Part shown: piece after piece, positions 1 through 11,812 of the stretch
How positions within the stretch are numbered: the first letter of the stretch is position 1
Layout: every line of letters begins with the position of its first letter
Assembly (NCBI RefSeq): GCF_008831285.2
Contig: NC_045138.2
Coordinates: 22,355,934-22,419,933, forward strand
From: Nymphaea colorata
Lineage: Eukaryota > Streptophyta > Magnoliopsida > Nymphaeales > Nymphaeaceae
DNA: 64,000 bases
Direction: 5' to 3'
Made by a program: the position numbers and the translations under genes
The notes under the pieces: model-generated
What the model was told of the DNA's origin: nothing
What the model saw: the letters and a program-made list of their open reading frames with translations, nothing else
Databases searched by the model: none

Positions 1-720
1 GATCTAGTACAAGTCACTCTTAATGGATTGTTGTCAGAATATGAGAGTTTTATAACCATGCTTACTGGTCCATCATCATCAAAAACTTTCATTTTCTGAA
101 CTATTTGATCTTCCGCTTAATCAAGAAAAATGGCTTGCCTTACTTAAGTCGACTTCGATTGAAGTTGTTCAGCCAACATCGCAGGTTATCAACCACACTG
201 CGTTCAACGTTTTTCGCAAGCAACGTTGAGGCCAAGGATTTTTCTGCAGTTGAGGAAGAAGAAATCATGGTGCCCGTGGAAATCTGTTTTTTATAGCGTG
301 GCAATCAGTCCTAGTTACAACAGCGATCTGGTATGGCTAACACACAATGTCAACACCCTCCTATTGTTTACCAATTTTGTGGACCAAAGGAGCACTCAGC
401 TCATACATGCTACGACATTCCTCAAGTCTACTCTGCCATGAGTCTACAAGATTCACTAAATGAATATTGGTACCCAGATACAGGTGCTACAAATCATATT
501 GTAGCAAATGATGATATGATGCACAACAATGCTCCTGAGGATGGACAAGAGAACGTCATGATTGGTAATGGTTCTCACCTTTCTATTAAGCATACTGGTG
601 ATCTATTAGTTGATGTTGATGAAAATTCTTTTAAACTCAAGAATACTTTTCATGTCCCCATTATTGCTCACAATTTGTTATCGGTCAGAAAATTTACTAC
701 TGACAATGATTATATCTTTT
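1..720 (+). pseudogene. copia A gag to protease remnant
   Basis: Frame 1 from base 1 reads as the C-terminal half of a copia gag (LNG..SEYESF..MLTG pattern) until a TGA near 112. A frameshift follows. The open stretch 333-720 begins with a zinc-knuckle-like CGPKEHSAHTCYD segment. It then gives the aspartic protease motif WYPDTGATNHI at about 467-500, with catalytic Asp present, and the HNLLSVRKF segment that closes copia proteases. A TAG ends it at 720-722. The gag has at least one frameshift and one stop, so it is a relic. Confidence 0.85.
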
Positions 721-879
721 AGTTCTCACCGTATGATTTTGTGATCAAGGATCGACAAACAAACAAGATTCATCTTCCAAGACCAAAAAAGTATAATGGA
801 CTTTATCCAATTATGCTTAAGAGAGCTAGCGTGAATCAAGAAAGAACAACCTTCATCAGTTGGTTTTCACGGCAGAATA

Positions 880-1440
880 ATACAACCTCTTATGAGCTAT
901 GACACCGCCGATTAGGACATGCGAATAAAATGATTGTGAATCTTTTAAATTCTAGTTGTTTAATTTCAATAAACTCTTGATCCGAAAGAGATGTTTGTGA
1001 AGAACATGAAATTCTCTATCGATTTTCATGTTCTCATACGTCTGAACAAAATAGAATAGTTGAAAGAAAGAACAGACATGTTGTAGAAATTGGTTTGAGT
1101 ATGTTGCATGATTCAGGGCTTGACTACAAATTTTAGGTTGAATCTTTCAGGACTGCAGTATACATCATTAATCGGTTACCGACTAAAATTACACTCACCT
1201 ATGAGTTTTTGGGTCAATATGTTATCCACTTCTCACTTTATCTATCAGCACCAAATTCCAACCAAAGACCACTCGGTGCATTGTTCTTGGCTATGCAAGC
1301 AGACATAAAGGGTATATTTGTTATGATGCCACATTTCAAAGGATTCTTATCTCTCGACATGTGATTTTTGATGAAAGTTTGCATAACGGGTAGTCACCGA
1401 CAATTTTCGATCCTTCACTATGGATGCCCAATGTTCAACT
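880..1440 (+). pseudogene. copia A integrase remnant with core deletion
   Basis: After a stop, the GAG-pre-integrase signature RRLGHANK is readable near 905-935. The sequence then jumps, around 985-1025, almost directly to the QNRIVERKNRH segment, which contains the glutamate of the D,D-35-E triad. The part of the core carrying both aspartates is therefore missing. Downstream text (INRLPTK, about 1168-1190) belongs to the integrase C-terminal region, interrupted by stops and frame changes. The assignment rests on order and motifs. Catalysis is not possible as read. Confidence 0.7.
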
Positions 1441-1842
1441 TGATCAAGGTACAAATACGACATGGGTCCTCCACTAGTTGAGCCAACATATCAAGATAGC
1501 ACTCTTTCACTATTCAATTATGCATCAGTACCATTTAGACAACAAAGTTCTCTCATGCCACACATTACTGATTTTTCAGCTTCACATATTGATTGTCATG
1601 ACATGCCCATCTCTCTTTCACGAGGTCATGGTTCAAATAGGTTCATACCACAACAATCAAACTCCTTATCACCTCTTGTTACATCATGTTGTCATAATGG
1701 TCTCCCCGATCAGTCCACTTCACCTATACAAGATCTAGCTGGCCATGAACATACACAGGAGGCTGTAAATGGAACCATACAAGAACTGGCTTAAAATTCA
1801 TCTCGACCATCACATCATACTCATCATATAGTCACAAGGTCG

Positions 1843-2637
1843 ATGACCGGTTCCTTGGTACCAAAAACTTTTTGTGTTATGCTAGATCAGAAGGAACCAA
1901 CCTTGTTTAAAGAAGCAATTAAGCATAATGACTGGCAACAAACTATGAAACATGAGATCGAGGCACTCAAACAAAGTCACCCATGGTGTCTCATTCGCAC
2001 GCGCCTTGGTCTTCATGTCATTAGCTCAAAATGGGTATACAAAATTAAACGGAATATTGATGGGACCATAGTTAGACATAACACATGACTTGTTGCTCGT
2101 GGTTTCCAACAAGAAGAAGGCATCGACTACTGGGAAACATTCAGTCCAATAGTAAAACCCACTACTATTCGGGTTTTACTATCTTTAGCCATGCAATATG
2201 GGTGGCCTCTTCATCACCTTGATTTTGACAATGCGTTTCTTAATGGCTATCTTGATGAAGATGTTGATATGACTCAACCTGAAGGATATGAAGATCAAGG
2301 ACATTCTACTTACATATGCAAACTGGAAAAAGCCATCTATGGTCTCAAACAAGCTCCTCGAGCTTGGTATCATCGGGTCAGTTGTCATCTCCAAAAGCTT
2401 GGTTTCTTCAGCTCACAATCTGATGCGTCACTATTTATTTATTCCAAAGGCGTTGTCAAACTTTATATGCTTGTTTATGTTGATGATATAATCCTTACTG
2501 GATCGTCCCCATCTCTTGTTGACTGGGATATTCGACAACTACAGGATACATTTTCAGTGAAAGATCTTGGACTCTTATCATATTTTCTTGGGATCGAAGT
2601 CACATGGACAACACATTCGATATATCTATGTCAATAA
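1843..2637 (+). pseudogene. copia A reverse transcriptase remnant
   Basis: 1843-2088 encodes the N-terminal RVT_2 region (W..AM..E.EAL pattern, then SKWVYKIKRN) and ends at an in-frame TGA (2086-2088). Reading resumes in a compatible frame. 2191-2637 then gives a clean 148-codon stretch with [21 protein letters not shown] and the catalytic [10 protein letters not shown] (about 2467-2495), ending in [16 protein letters not shown]. These are standard copia RT blocks in order. One stop divides the domain, and the next part of the polyprotein is again frame-broken. Confidence 0.92.
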
Positions 2638-2640
2638 TCT

Positions 2641-3400
2641 TATATCTCCAATATCATCAAATGAGCTAATATGGCCAAGGCTGAGCCTACTGTTTCATCG
2701 ATGAGTACTAATAAAGACAAAGAGTCATATCCAATGCTTTTTAATAATCCTTCCTTATATCAAAGTGTGATGGGGGCATTTAATATGCCACTTTTACTAG
2801 ACCAGACATAGCATTTGCGGTCAATCGGGCTTGCCAGTTCATGCACTCTCCTACAGTGAATCATTGGATAATGGTTAAACGAATCCTACGTTACTTGAGT
2901 GGAACCAGTCATTATGCATTGCATTTCAAACCATTGTCAGCATTACAACTTTGTGCCTTTGCAGATGCCGACTGGGCAGAAAGTCCAAAAGATAGAAAAT
3001 CTACAGGTGTATTTGTCATATTCTTAGGAGATAATATCATATCTTGGGCATCTAGGAAACAACAAACTGTTGCCAGATCTAGCACTGAAGCTGAATACTA
3101 GCATGTGCAACTGTTGAACTTCTTTGGCTAAAATCACTTCTCAAAGAATTGGGGATAAATTTATCATCTCCACCCGTTCTTTGGTGTGACAACATTGGAA
3201 CATTATATCTTGCAGCCAATCTAGTTTTTTATGCTCGAATTAAACATGTGGAACTGGACTTTCATTTCGTCTCAGACCATGTAAATCAAGGAAATATCCA
3301 AGTTCAATTCATATGATATGCTGAGCAACTGGCTGATGGAATGATGAAAGCTCTCAGCACTAGTTCGTTCAACTTGTTTAGAGACAAGCTAAACCTGGTT
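2641..3400 (+). pseudogene. copia A RNase H remnant
   Basis: 2841-3101 carries the copia RNase H hallmarks VKRILRYLSGT, FADADWAE, RKSTGVF and SWASRKQQTVARSSTEAEY. A TAG at about 3099-3101 then breaks it. The C-terminal part continues in another frame to about 3380 (CDN..., RIKHVELDFHFV). The 200 bases before 2841 carry the RT-RNase H connection in broken frames. It is the last coding block before the polypurine tract and 3' LTR, as expected for the superfamily. Confidence 0.9.
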
Positions 3401-3426
3401 GAACCAACCTTCAGCTTGAGGGAGCA

Positions 3427-3744
3427 TGTTAATGAAAGATTTGACAAAAAGATTTGACAAGGAGATTTGCAACGGATGAACGTTACCAATAAGTGATTAT
3501 CAGGTAAACCATTATTAAGAGATTATCAAGTGAAGGATCTTCTCAAACTATAGAAAGAATTTTGAATTATTACCATATATGTTCCAATGTTGTAACGTTG
3601 TATAGCTCTACCATTCCTATAACGTTATGTAACTGATCACAGATTACAGTATATAATACAAAGTATACTCCTGCAAGAAATATGCAAGAGAGTTACTCAT
3701 ACTCATCTTCTTTTATCGTCACTTTCTCGTCTTCTTGTTTCACA
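3427..3744 (+). repeat. 3' LTR of copia A (318 bp)
   Basis: It begins TGTTAATGAAAG directly after a purine-rich tract (TTGAGGGAGCA) and ends TTTCACA, so it has the canonical TG...CA ends. A TATA-like AGTATATAATAC lies near 3650. The sequence from 3575 onward is the same as the start of the downstream tandem array, so the LTR tail is the seed of that array. The 5' LTR partner is outside the window. Confidence 0.8.
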
Positions 3745-6700
3745 TTTCTTTCAGGATCATCTTGCATGAAAAAGTTCAGGTGGAATCAAACCTGAAGCGA
3801 ATAGGTTTTCAACTTGCAAGCATGTTCCCGCTATGTGCACATGAGGAGGAGGACGTGTTTCATCCTTTTTGGCTGTGCCTAGTCTTTCAAGAGATCTTCC
3901 GCAGAACAGGGCATCTACCAATGATAATCAAAATGATATCTCTTGTTTGCGTGATACTTTCTGTGGTCCTCATGACATATGCTCCACTTTAAATAGACGA
4001 AAATACGGCGCGCTTGGCTGTTTACAACCTGGCGTTCGATCTGGCTGCATAGATGTGGCATTGTCTTCAGTGGTGCTCAACTTGATATCGGGAAATTAAA
4101 CCTGCAGATTCTGTTTGACACTTCTGTGCTCATAATGAGGAGAAAAGCTCCTCTAAACTGATTTCCTTGTTACCATAATATTAGGCTTTTCTTATTTCCT
4201 TTCTTTTTTTCTAGTTTGACCTTGTACTTGGTGTATCTTCCAACAACTTGTTGGTTGTAATTTGGTCTTGCTATGAGTAATGCTATTTCTGCTCTCCCTC
4301 TTTGGGGATGAAGCTCTCACTCTCTCTCTCTCTTAGGTCCCATTCTCTCCTCTCAACAGGTTCTTGCTCTCTCCGCTCAGTTCTGCCAGCACCATTGCTT
4401 CTTGTTCATGTGAAGACCGCTCTTTCGTATGTGCCAATCTTTGACATCCACTTCCTTTCTTCCAGATGATCATTCGGCCCCTTTGTCGGACCAATCACCA
4501 TCTTCCCCTCCCTGTTGCTTCACCTTTTGCAGACGTCAGATGCAGGGGTAGAGGAAAGCGGGCCGGCAAGGGCGTTGGCCCTTCCTCAAATTTTTAAAAC
4601 TTCAAAAATTTGTATACAAATTTTAAAAATTTTAGTTTAATCTTTATAAAAAATATGAAAAATTTTATTTGGATATATGTTCCAATGTTGTAATGTTGTA
4701 TAGCTGTACCATTCCTGTAACGTTATGTAACTGATCACAAATTATAGTATATAATACAAGGTATACTCTTGCAAGAAATATGCAAGAGAGTAACTGATAC
4801 TCATCTTCTTGAGTCGTCACTCATACTCATCTTCTTGAGTCGTCACTTGCTCGTCTTCTTGTTTCACATTTCTTTCAGGATGATCCTGCATGAAAAAGTT
4901 CAGGTGGAATCAAACCTGAAGCGAATAGCTTTTCAACTTGCAAGCATGTTCCTGCTATGTGCACATAAGGAGGAGGATGTGTTTCATCCTTTTTGGCTGT
5001 GCCCAGTCTTTCAAGAGATCTTCTGCAGTACATGGCATCTACCAATGATTAATCGAAATGATATCTCTTGTTTGCGTGATATTTTCTGCGGTCCTCATGA
5101 CATATGCTCCACTTTAAATAGACGAAAATGTGGCGCGGTTGGCTTTTTACAACCTGGCGTTCGTTCTGGCTGCGTAGATGTGGCATTGTCGTCAGCGGTG
5201 CTCAACTTGATATCGGGAAATTAAACCTGCAAATTCTGTTTGACGCTTCTGTGCTCATCATTAGGAGAAAAGCCCCTCTAAATTGATTTTCTTGTTACCA
5301 TAATATTAGGCTTTTCTTATTTCCTTTCTCTTTTTCTAGTTTGACCTTGTACCTGGTGTATCTTCCAACAACTTGTTGGTTGTTATGTGTAATGCTATTT
5401 CTGATCTCCCTCTTTGGGGATGAAGCCCTCTCTCTCTCTCTCTCTCTCTTAGGTCCCATTCTCTCCTCTCAACAGGTTCTTGCTCTCTCCGCTCAGTTCC
5501 ACCAGCAACCATTGCTTCTTGTTAATGTGAAGACCGCTCTTTCGTACGCTGCCAATCTTTGACATCCACTTCCTTTCTTCCAGATGATCATTCGGCCCCT
5601 TTGTCGGACCAATCACCATCTTCCCCTCCCTGTTGCTTCACCTTTTGCAGACGTCAGATGCAGGGGTAGAGGAAAGCGGGCCGGCAAGGGCGTTGGCCCT
5701 TCCTCAAATTTTTAAAACTTCAAAAATTTGTATACAAATTTTAAAAATTTTAGTTTAATCTTTATAAAAAATATGAAAAATTTTATTTGGATATATGTTC
5801 CAATGTTGTAATGTTGTATAGCTGTACCATTCCTGTAACGTTATGTAACTGATCACAAATTATAGTATATAATACAAGGTATACTCTTGCAAGAAATATG
5901 CAAGAGAGTAACTGATACTCATCTTCTTGAGTCGTCACTCATACTCATCTTCTTGAGTCGTCACTTGCTCGTCTTCTTGTTTCACATTTCTTTCAGGATG
6001 ATCTTGCATGAAAAAGTTCAGGTGGAATCAAACCTGAAGCGAATAGCTTTTCAACTTGCAAGCATGTTCCTGCTATGTGCACATAAGGAGGAGGATGTGT
6101 TTCATCCTTTTTGGCTGTGCCCAGTCTTTCAAGAGATCTTCTGCAGTACATGGCATCTACCAATGATTAATCGAAATGATATCTCTTGTTTGCGTGATAT
6201 TTTCTGCGGTCCTCATGACATATGCTCCACTTTAAATAGACGAAAATGTGGCGCGGTTGGCTTTTTACAACCTGGCGTTCGTTCTGGCTGCGTAGATGTG
6301 GCATTGTCGTCAGCGGTGCTCAACTTGATATCGGGAAATTAAACCTGAAAATTCTGTTTGACGCTTCTGTGCTCATCATTAGGAGAAAAGCCCCTCTAAA
6401 TTGATTTTCTTGTTACCATAATATTAGGCTTTTCTTATTTCCTTTCTCTTTTTCTAGTTTGACCTTGTACCTGGTGTATCTTCCAACAACTTGTTGGTTG
6501 TTATGTGTAATGCTATTTCTGATCTCCCTCTTTGGGGATGAAGCCCTCTCTCTCTCTCTCTCTCTCTTAGGTCCCATTCTCTCCTCTCAACAGGTTCTTG
6601 CTCTCTCCGCTCAGTTCCACCAGCAACCATTGCTTCTTGTTAATGTGAAGACCGCTCTTTCGTACGCTGCCAATCTTTGACATCCACTTCCTTTCTTCCA

Positions 6701-8024
6701 GATGATCATTCGACCCCTTTGTCGGACCGATCACCATCTCCCCCTCCCTGTTGCATCACCTTTTGCAGACGCCAGATGCAGGTACAGAGGCAAGCGGGCT
6801 GGCAAGGGCGTTGGCCCTTCCTCAAATTTTTAAAACTTCAAAAATTTGTATACAAATTTTAAAAATTTTAGTTTAATCTTTATAAAAAATATGAAAAATT
6901 TTATTTGGATATATGTTCCAATGTTGTAATGTTGTATAGCTGTACCATTCCTGTAACGTTATGTAACTGATCACAAATTATAGTATATAATACAAGGTAT
7001 ACTCTTGCAAGAAATATGCAAGAGAGTAACTGATACTCATCTTCTTGAGTCGTCACTCATACTCATCTTCTTGAGTCGTCACTTGCTCGTCTTCTTGTTT
7101 CACATTTCTTTCAGGATGATCTTGCATGAAAAAGTTCAGGTGGAATCAAACCTGAAGCGAATAGCTTTTCAACTTGCAAGCATGTTCCTGCTATGTGCAC
7201 ATAAGGAGGAGGATGTGTTTCATCCTTTTTGGCTGTGCCCAGTCTTTCAAGAGATCTTCTGCAGTACATGGCATCTACCAATGATTAATCGAAATGATAT
7301 CTCTTGTTTGCGTGATATTTTCGGCGGTCCTCATGACATGCTCCACTTTAAATAGACAAAAATACGGCGCGCTTGGCTTTTTACAACCTGGTGTTCGATC
7401 TGGCTGCATAGATGTGGCATTGTCTTCAACGGTGCTCAACTTGATATCGGGAAATTAAACCTGCACATTCTGTTTGACACTTCTGTGCTCATAATTAGGA
7501 GAAAAGCCCCTCTAAACTAATTTTCCTGTTACGATAATATTAGGTTTTTCTTATTTCCTTTCTCTTTTTCTAGTTTGACCTTGTACCTGGTGTATCTTCC
7601 AACAACTTGGTTGTAATTTGGTCTTGTTATGAGTAATGCTATTTCTTCTCTCCCTCTTTGGGGATGAAGCTCTCTCTCTCTCTCTCTCTCTTAAGTCCCA
7701 TTCTCTCCTCTCAACAGGTTCTTGCTCTCTCCGCTCAGTTCTACCAGCAACCATTGCTTCTTGTTCATGTGAAGTCCACTGTTTCGTATGCTGCCAATCT
7801 TTGACATCTTCCTTTCTTCCAGATGATCATTTCGCCCCTTTGTCGGATCACCATCTTCCCCTCCTGTTGCATCACCTTTTGCAGACGTCAGACACAGGGG
7901 CAGAGGTAAGCGGGCCGGCAAGGTCGTTGGCCCTTCCTCAAATTTTTAAAACTTCAAAAATTTGTATAAAAATTTTAAAAATTTTAGTTTAATCTTTATA
8001 AAAAATATGAAAAAATTTATTTCG
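3575..8024 (+). repeat. Four-copy ~1.1-kb tandem array (LTR tail + LINE fragment + AT-rich tail)
   Basis: Copies start at the same ATATATGTTCCAATG point: 3575, 4673, 5791 and 6909. The last ends near 8024. Spacings are 1098, 1118 and 1118 bases. Copies 2 and 3 are almost identical (I noticed only two or three base changes), while copies 1 and 4 are more diverged. Each unit has the copia A LTR tail, an ORF segment like a LINE zinc-binding domain, a CT-rich run, a GGCCGGCAAGGGCGTTGGCC motif, and an AAATTTTTAAAA-rich tail. Copies 2-4 also share a ~30-bp internal duplication (CTCATCTTCTTGAGTCGTCA) that copy 1 lacks. Confidence 0.95.
4769..5224 (+). pseudogene. LINE zf-RVT-like ORF embedded in the tandem array (four copies)
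   Basis: The 151-codon open stretch recurs at 3735-4099 (frame-broken), 5887-6342 (identical protein) and 7005-7355 (truncated). Its first ~30 residues come from the LTR tail. The middle, ILHEKVQVESNLKRIAFQLA followed by LCAHKEEDVFHPFWLCPVF, fits the zinc-binding region found after the RT of plant L1-type LINEs (LC..EE...H.F..CP pattern). The tail has no recognised domain. I read it as a transposon chimera rather than a gene; identical copies reflect recent duplication, not proven selection. Confidence 0.6.
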
Positions 8025-10481
8025 ACTCTTGTTAAAATCTTAAAAGGCCAAGACCAATCATCTCCTTAGGCAATTCCCATCTGGCACCTCTCCTTCTTGT
8101 AGGCTAATGTTTTGCAGTGTTATCTAAGCACTACCTAAATCCTTTAAGATAAATAATGTTACCTTCTTCCACACTGATGAAACCGTAACAGATCTAGGAT
8201 TTTCTAACTGAGGGGCACCTGAATCACCAGCACAGGTCTCATGTGAGCGACCTATATAATTTTTGTTTTCTCATAAGTTAACTTTAAATTCTTATAATGG
8301 AACTTTTGATGGCCCGGCCCCCATGCATCTACGCCACTACAATGAACATATATTTGTTACAATTGTGGAAACCGATAGTACATATGTCCGGTGAAAATTC
8401 TAAATGGGGAGGTGGAATTTAGAATTTGATTAAGGTAAGTCAAAGGAGGTTACTAAAAAAAAAAAGATTTTTTTTTTTACTGCTTTAAATTTTTGCAATG
8501 TTAGTCCAATATCTGGACTGGATGGTTGTTGATTTGAAATCCACTAACCCTGCCTTCGCAAATCGGAGGATGTCTTCCCTCACTTTCATATGTCCCCATC
8601 AATTTTTCTTTGCAAACTTAGGGCCACATGGGCATCGCTCCTCATTGTCTTCTGCAAAGTGCAAGGCAGCAGCTCGTCTGCCTTTTGGGTTCTTGGCCTT
8701 CTGGCCCATCTTCTAGATTCACTTTACCTCCAACGACAAGATGAAACTTCATCACGTGCATGAAAGGCTAAGTCATACTAAAACCAAAACAAACTGATAC
8801 AGTGCATCATTGTCAAGTGGGATTGAGAATCCAAGAAATGAGCCGAATGTATCAGAAGGGATGGCAGAAAGAGCAAGTTCTTAACGTGCGCCATGGCGTC
8901 TTGCGTCAACAAAGTGCATCTGGTCAGCAGATTGAGGTCATTGTCATGCAAAACTAATGGCTCCTTATCAACAAGTCCCCACAACAAGTTACATCCTTTT
9001 ACAGGAGAATTCATATCACTTGATAAAGTTTAAAGAGATAAAATTATGGTACCATACAAACAAGATAACTCAATAAAACAAATTTCCACCTATAGATATC
9101 CCTTCACTTGTAACCATTTCTAATACCTTTACAAGGAGTAATCAAACCACGGACTTGACCATGTAGTTCTAATGCCTAAGTGTGGTTTCTATTTCCTAAA
9201 TGCATTAAAAGAAAATGTGTCAGCCTTGAAAGGTCTCAGCTTGAACTCCAAGTGGATCATCAGAATTTTAGGGCTTTGAACAGAAAAGCTCCAAGATTAA
9301 AATCCAATATCATAGTTCCAAGGGTTATCTAGAACCTATAAGATCCAAATTTCATGTGATCCACCTGGTTGTGGTCTAAAATCCAATGCAGTTTGTGATC
9401 CAAATTTGAGATTAATTCATAGTTATGATCCAGTGTCATTAATTTTAAATTTGAAATCAAGTTTCAATCATGAAGAAGATCTAAGGTCCTCATGTTCCCA
9501 AGATCCAAGGGTCCAATCATTTGAGATCTAATCAACATTAGGGTCTCTGAAATCAATACTAAATAAGGTTGAAATTATCCTAAGGTTGGGATCAGCCAAA
9601 ACTTAGGACTTCATTATGAGATATTGAAGTAACGTTTCAATAGGGGTCAGCCAAACATCCTAATTATCTGGTTGTTGCACTGAGTTGGGAGCCCTAAAGC
9701 TGGTCTAGGTTTAGCCTTAGAAGATCCATGCAAGGTTTAACCTAAGTTAGGCCTAGATTATGTATGAACTTAGAGTTTTCAAAAACTGGTTTTACATGTT
9801 TTGTTTTTAAAATGCATTTTAGAAATATGAATTCTAAAGTGTGCTCGATTATATATAACTTAAATTGAATTTGGATGTTTCATGTGCCCAAACCACCATC
9901 AAAGGCACGGTACTAACCCTATTCTACTTAATTCCTAGCTTTGCTGTGTTGCATGCAACATTCCAATAGACTATGGTGCATAATGTAAAACCTGTGCATA
10001 TGCATATGCACGCGTAGATGTAAGGAATTAAAGAAAGGAAACTATATGCATGATGCAGAAAGTAAAACACAAGAAATTAAATAATTAAAATAGAAAAAAA
10101 AGGAGAGGGAGGCATACTTGACCTTCATATCCAATCCTAAAGACAGGAAATTAAATTATAACAATAAAAGTTAGAAATAAACTGTCATAAAACGTGCTTA
10201 AGAAAATAAGAAAGAAAAGTATTCTAGGCAACCTTTAGAAGATACAAAATTACCTAAAACAACGCTACTAAGAATTCAAAACTAATTACCTAAAGCATGC
10301 TATTAAGAAGCAGTAAACAAAGAGGAAAGGAAAAGAAAATTACTCGACGGACGAATTCCCACAGATCCCTGGCCGTGGCCTCCCTAAGTTGGGACCAGAC
10401 TTACAAACATCTCTGAGGTAAGCAGTTTTTTGCTTATCACTACCGTGACTTGAGCCAAAACACGACCGAGACTCTTAGAAC

Positions 10482-10537
<56 letters not shown>

Positions 10538-10953
10538 CTCACCCCAAGGGGTATTTATAGCGGCCAAGTGGAAGACTTCTCTCCAACTTTGATAAAAGGC
10601 TAAGTTTTGAGCCATAATAATTAATGAACTTTAGAAATTTTGGATCAGAGATCCAGATCAGAGATTTGGACATATGAATATAGAACATGGATCGAAGTTA
10701 TGCATAAAGAGATTTGTATTGAAGTTCTAGAAATATAAAATCAATAACTTAAGTACACGTGATGTATGCACGAAGTTTATGCATAGGATAATGGAATGAT
10801 TGTTTTGCCTTTGGTATGGGTTTGGAACCAGAGAAACATAGATCATGGATTTGAGTGATAGAGGCACCTCTGAATTGAAATTTCAGAGTTTTGAAAAATG
10901 ATAAACTTATGTATATGTAACATATAACTTAAGCGTATCCATAGTAATATTAT
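8025..10953. other. Gene-free stretch
   Basis: No convincing coding region. The part from about 9230 to 9780 is full of short diverged 'GATCCAA'-type words, as in a decayed repeat. 8250-8340 ends in GGCCCGGCCCCCATGCATCTACG, like the short GC-rich transposon ends seen elsewhere in the window. A (TA)n run lies at 10485-10534. Confidence 0.5.
10485..10534. repeat. (TA)25 microsatellite
   Basis: Uninterrupted TA dinucleotide run of about 50 bases. Confidence 0.98.
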
Positions 10954-11720
10954 TTAGAATGTAATGACAGGTTTGCTCCCGTGTAGGTTTGGATTATAGA
11001 TCATACATCTAAGTGAAAAATGACTTTGAATTGAATCTCCATTGGTCTGACAAGGGGTGATGCCTTCTTGAAATTGACATGTAGAGTCATTTGCATGGGT
11101 TGACTTTCTTTTTCTTTTAATTTCAGTGCAGAGTTCATTACTTTTCTTCGAGCAAGGAGAAAACCAATTTGAATGAGCTCGTGATAAGGAATGAGGCCCA
11201 GCAAGAAGCTTAAAAACCTCATCTTCCTCCAAGCACTTTTGAGATGTGTCATCCGTTGGAGGGCAATATTGCAGCAACTCGTCAAACATCCCACGCAATG
11301 CTCTAACATAATGGTTAAAGGTTTTGCGTTCATGGTTGAAATTATGGATTTCTTTGTTGTAACTCACAAACTCTAGCGAAGTTGTATTGCTGACCATATA
11401 CTTCTTTTACCGCATCCCATACCCTTTTCGCTCTGTTCATTAACATAAGACTGTCTTTAATTTTGGGTACCATAGAGTTCAGTAGCCAACTCACAACTAT
11501 GTCATTTTCTGATTCCCATTTTCCAATATACCAGTGACTAGAAGAGTCTGATTCCTTGATTTTTTTCAGAGATGTACCTATTAACTTAAATTTCCCACTA
11601 TGCAACAGTTTCACAGATTTACACCAACTGAGATTATCATTTCCTGAGAAGGGTTCCATGGTGGATCCACAGGATGTGATTTCTGATCGGAACATCCATT
11701 TCTATGATCCATGAGCATTG
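10954..11720 (-). pseudogene. copia F gag fragment
   Basis: Read on the minus strand from about 11690. The first part (11695-11342) has the copia gag N-terminal pattern: FSGNDNLSWCKSVKLLH, then VVSWLLNSMVPKIKDSLM and AKRVWDAVKEVYGQ. After a frameshift the second part (11397-10954) continues with FNHYVRALRGMFDELLQYCP and a KLLAG segment, matching the UBN2-type gag core. No protease, integrase or RT follows at lower coordinates, so this is a 5' fragment. A primer-binding-site-like sequence sits just upstream at 11801-11812. Confidence 0.85.
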
Positions 11721-11800
11721 TCTCTCTCAGGCAAAGGAACAGTTTCTGATTCTGCCAAGAATGAGAATGGAGTTGCACGACACTCACCAGAGCCGGCTGT

Positions 11801-11812
11801 TCTTTGGTACCA
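11801..11812 (-). promoter_or_regulatory. tRNA-Met-type primer binding site of copia F
   Basis: The minus strand reads TGGTACCAAAGA directly after ...CATGACA. This is close to the TGGTATCAGAGC primer site usual in plant copia elements, where it follows the 5' LTR end (CA). The adjoining LTR would extend upward from 11813. I cannot fix its outer edge. Confidence 0.6.

Larger units (their letters stand above)
1..3744 (+). mobile_element. Ty1/copia LTR retrotransposon A, 3' portion, degenerate
   Basis: The window opens inside the gag of a copia element. Protease, integrase, reverse transcriptase and RNase H remnants follow in the copia order, then a complete 3' LTR at 3427-3744. The 5' LTR lies outside the window. 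Many stops and frameshifts split the polyprotein and most of the integrase core is missing, so it cannot be autonomous. The RT block (2191-2637) is the best preserved part and still has the YVDD motif. The domain order is seen directly; that the copy is inactive is inferred. Confidence 0.93.

Noticed and set aside
1-3744. Integrated pararetrovirus sequence
   Set aside because: Domain order (integrase before RT, then RNase H, then LTR) is Ty1/copia; no movement protein or coat protein motifs are seen anywhere in the window.
3575-8024. A gene family in tandem
   Set aside because: The repeated ORF starts in LTR sequence and resembles a LINE zinc-binding segment, and the units carry transposon tails; it is a repeat array.
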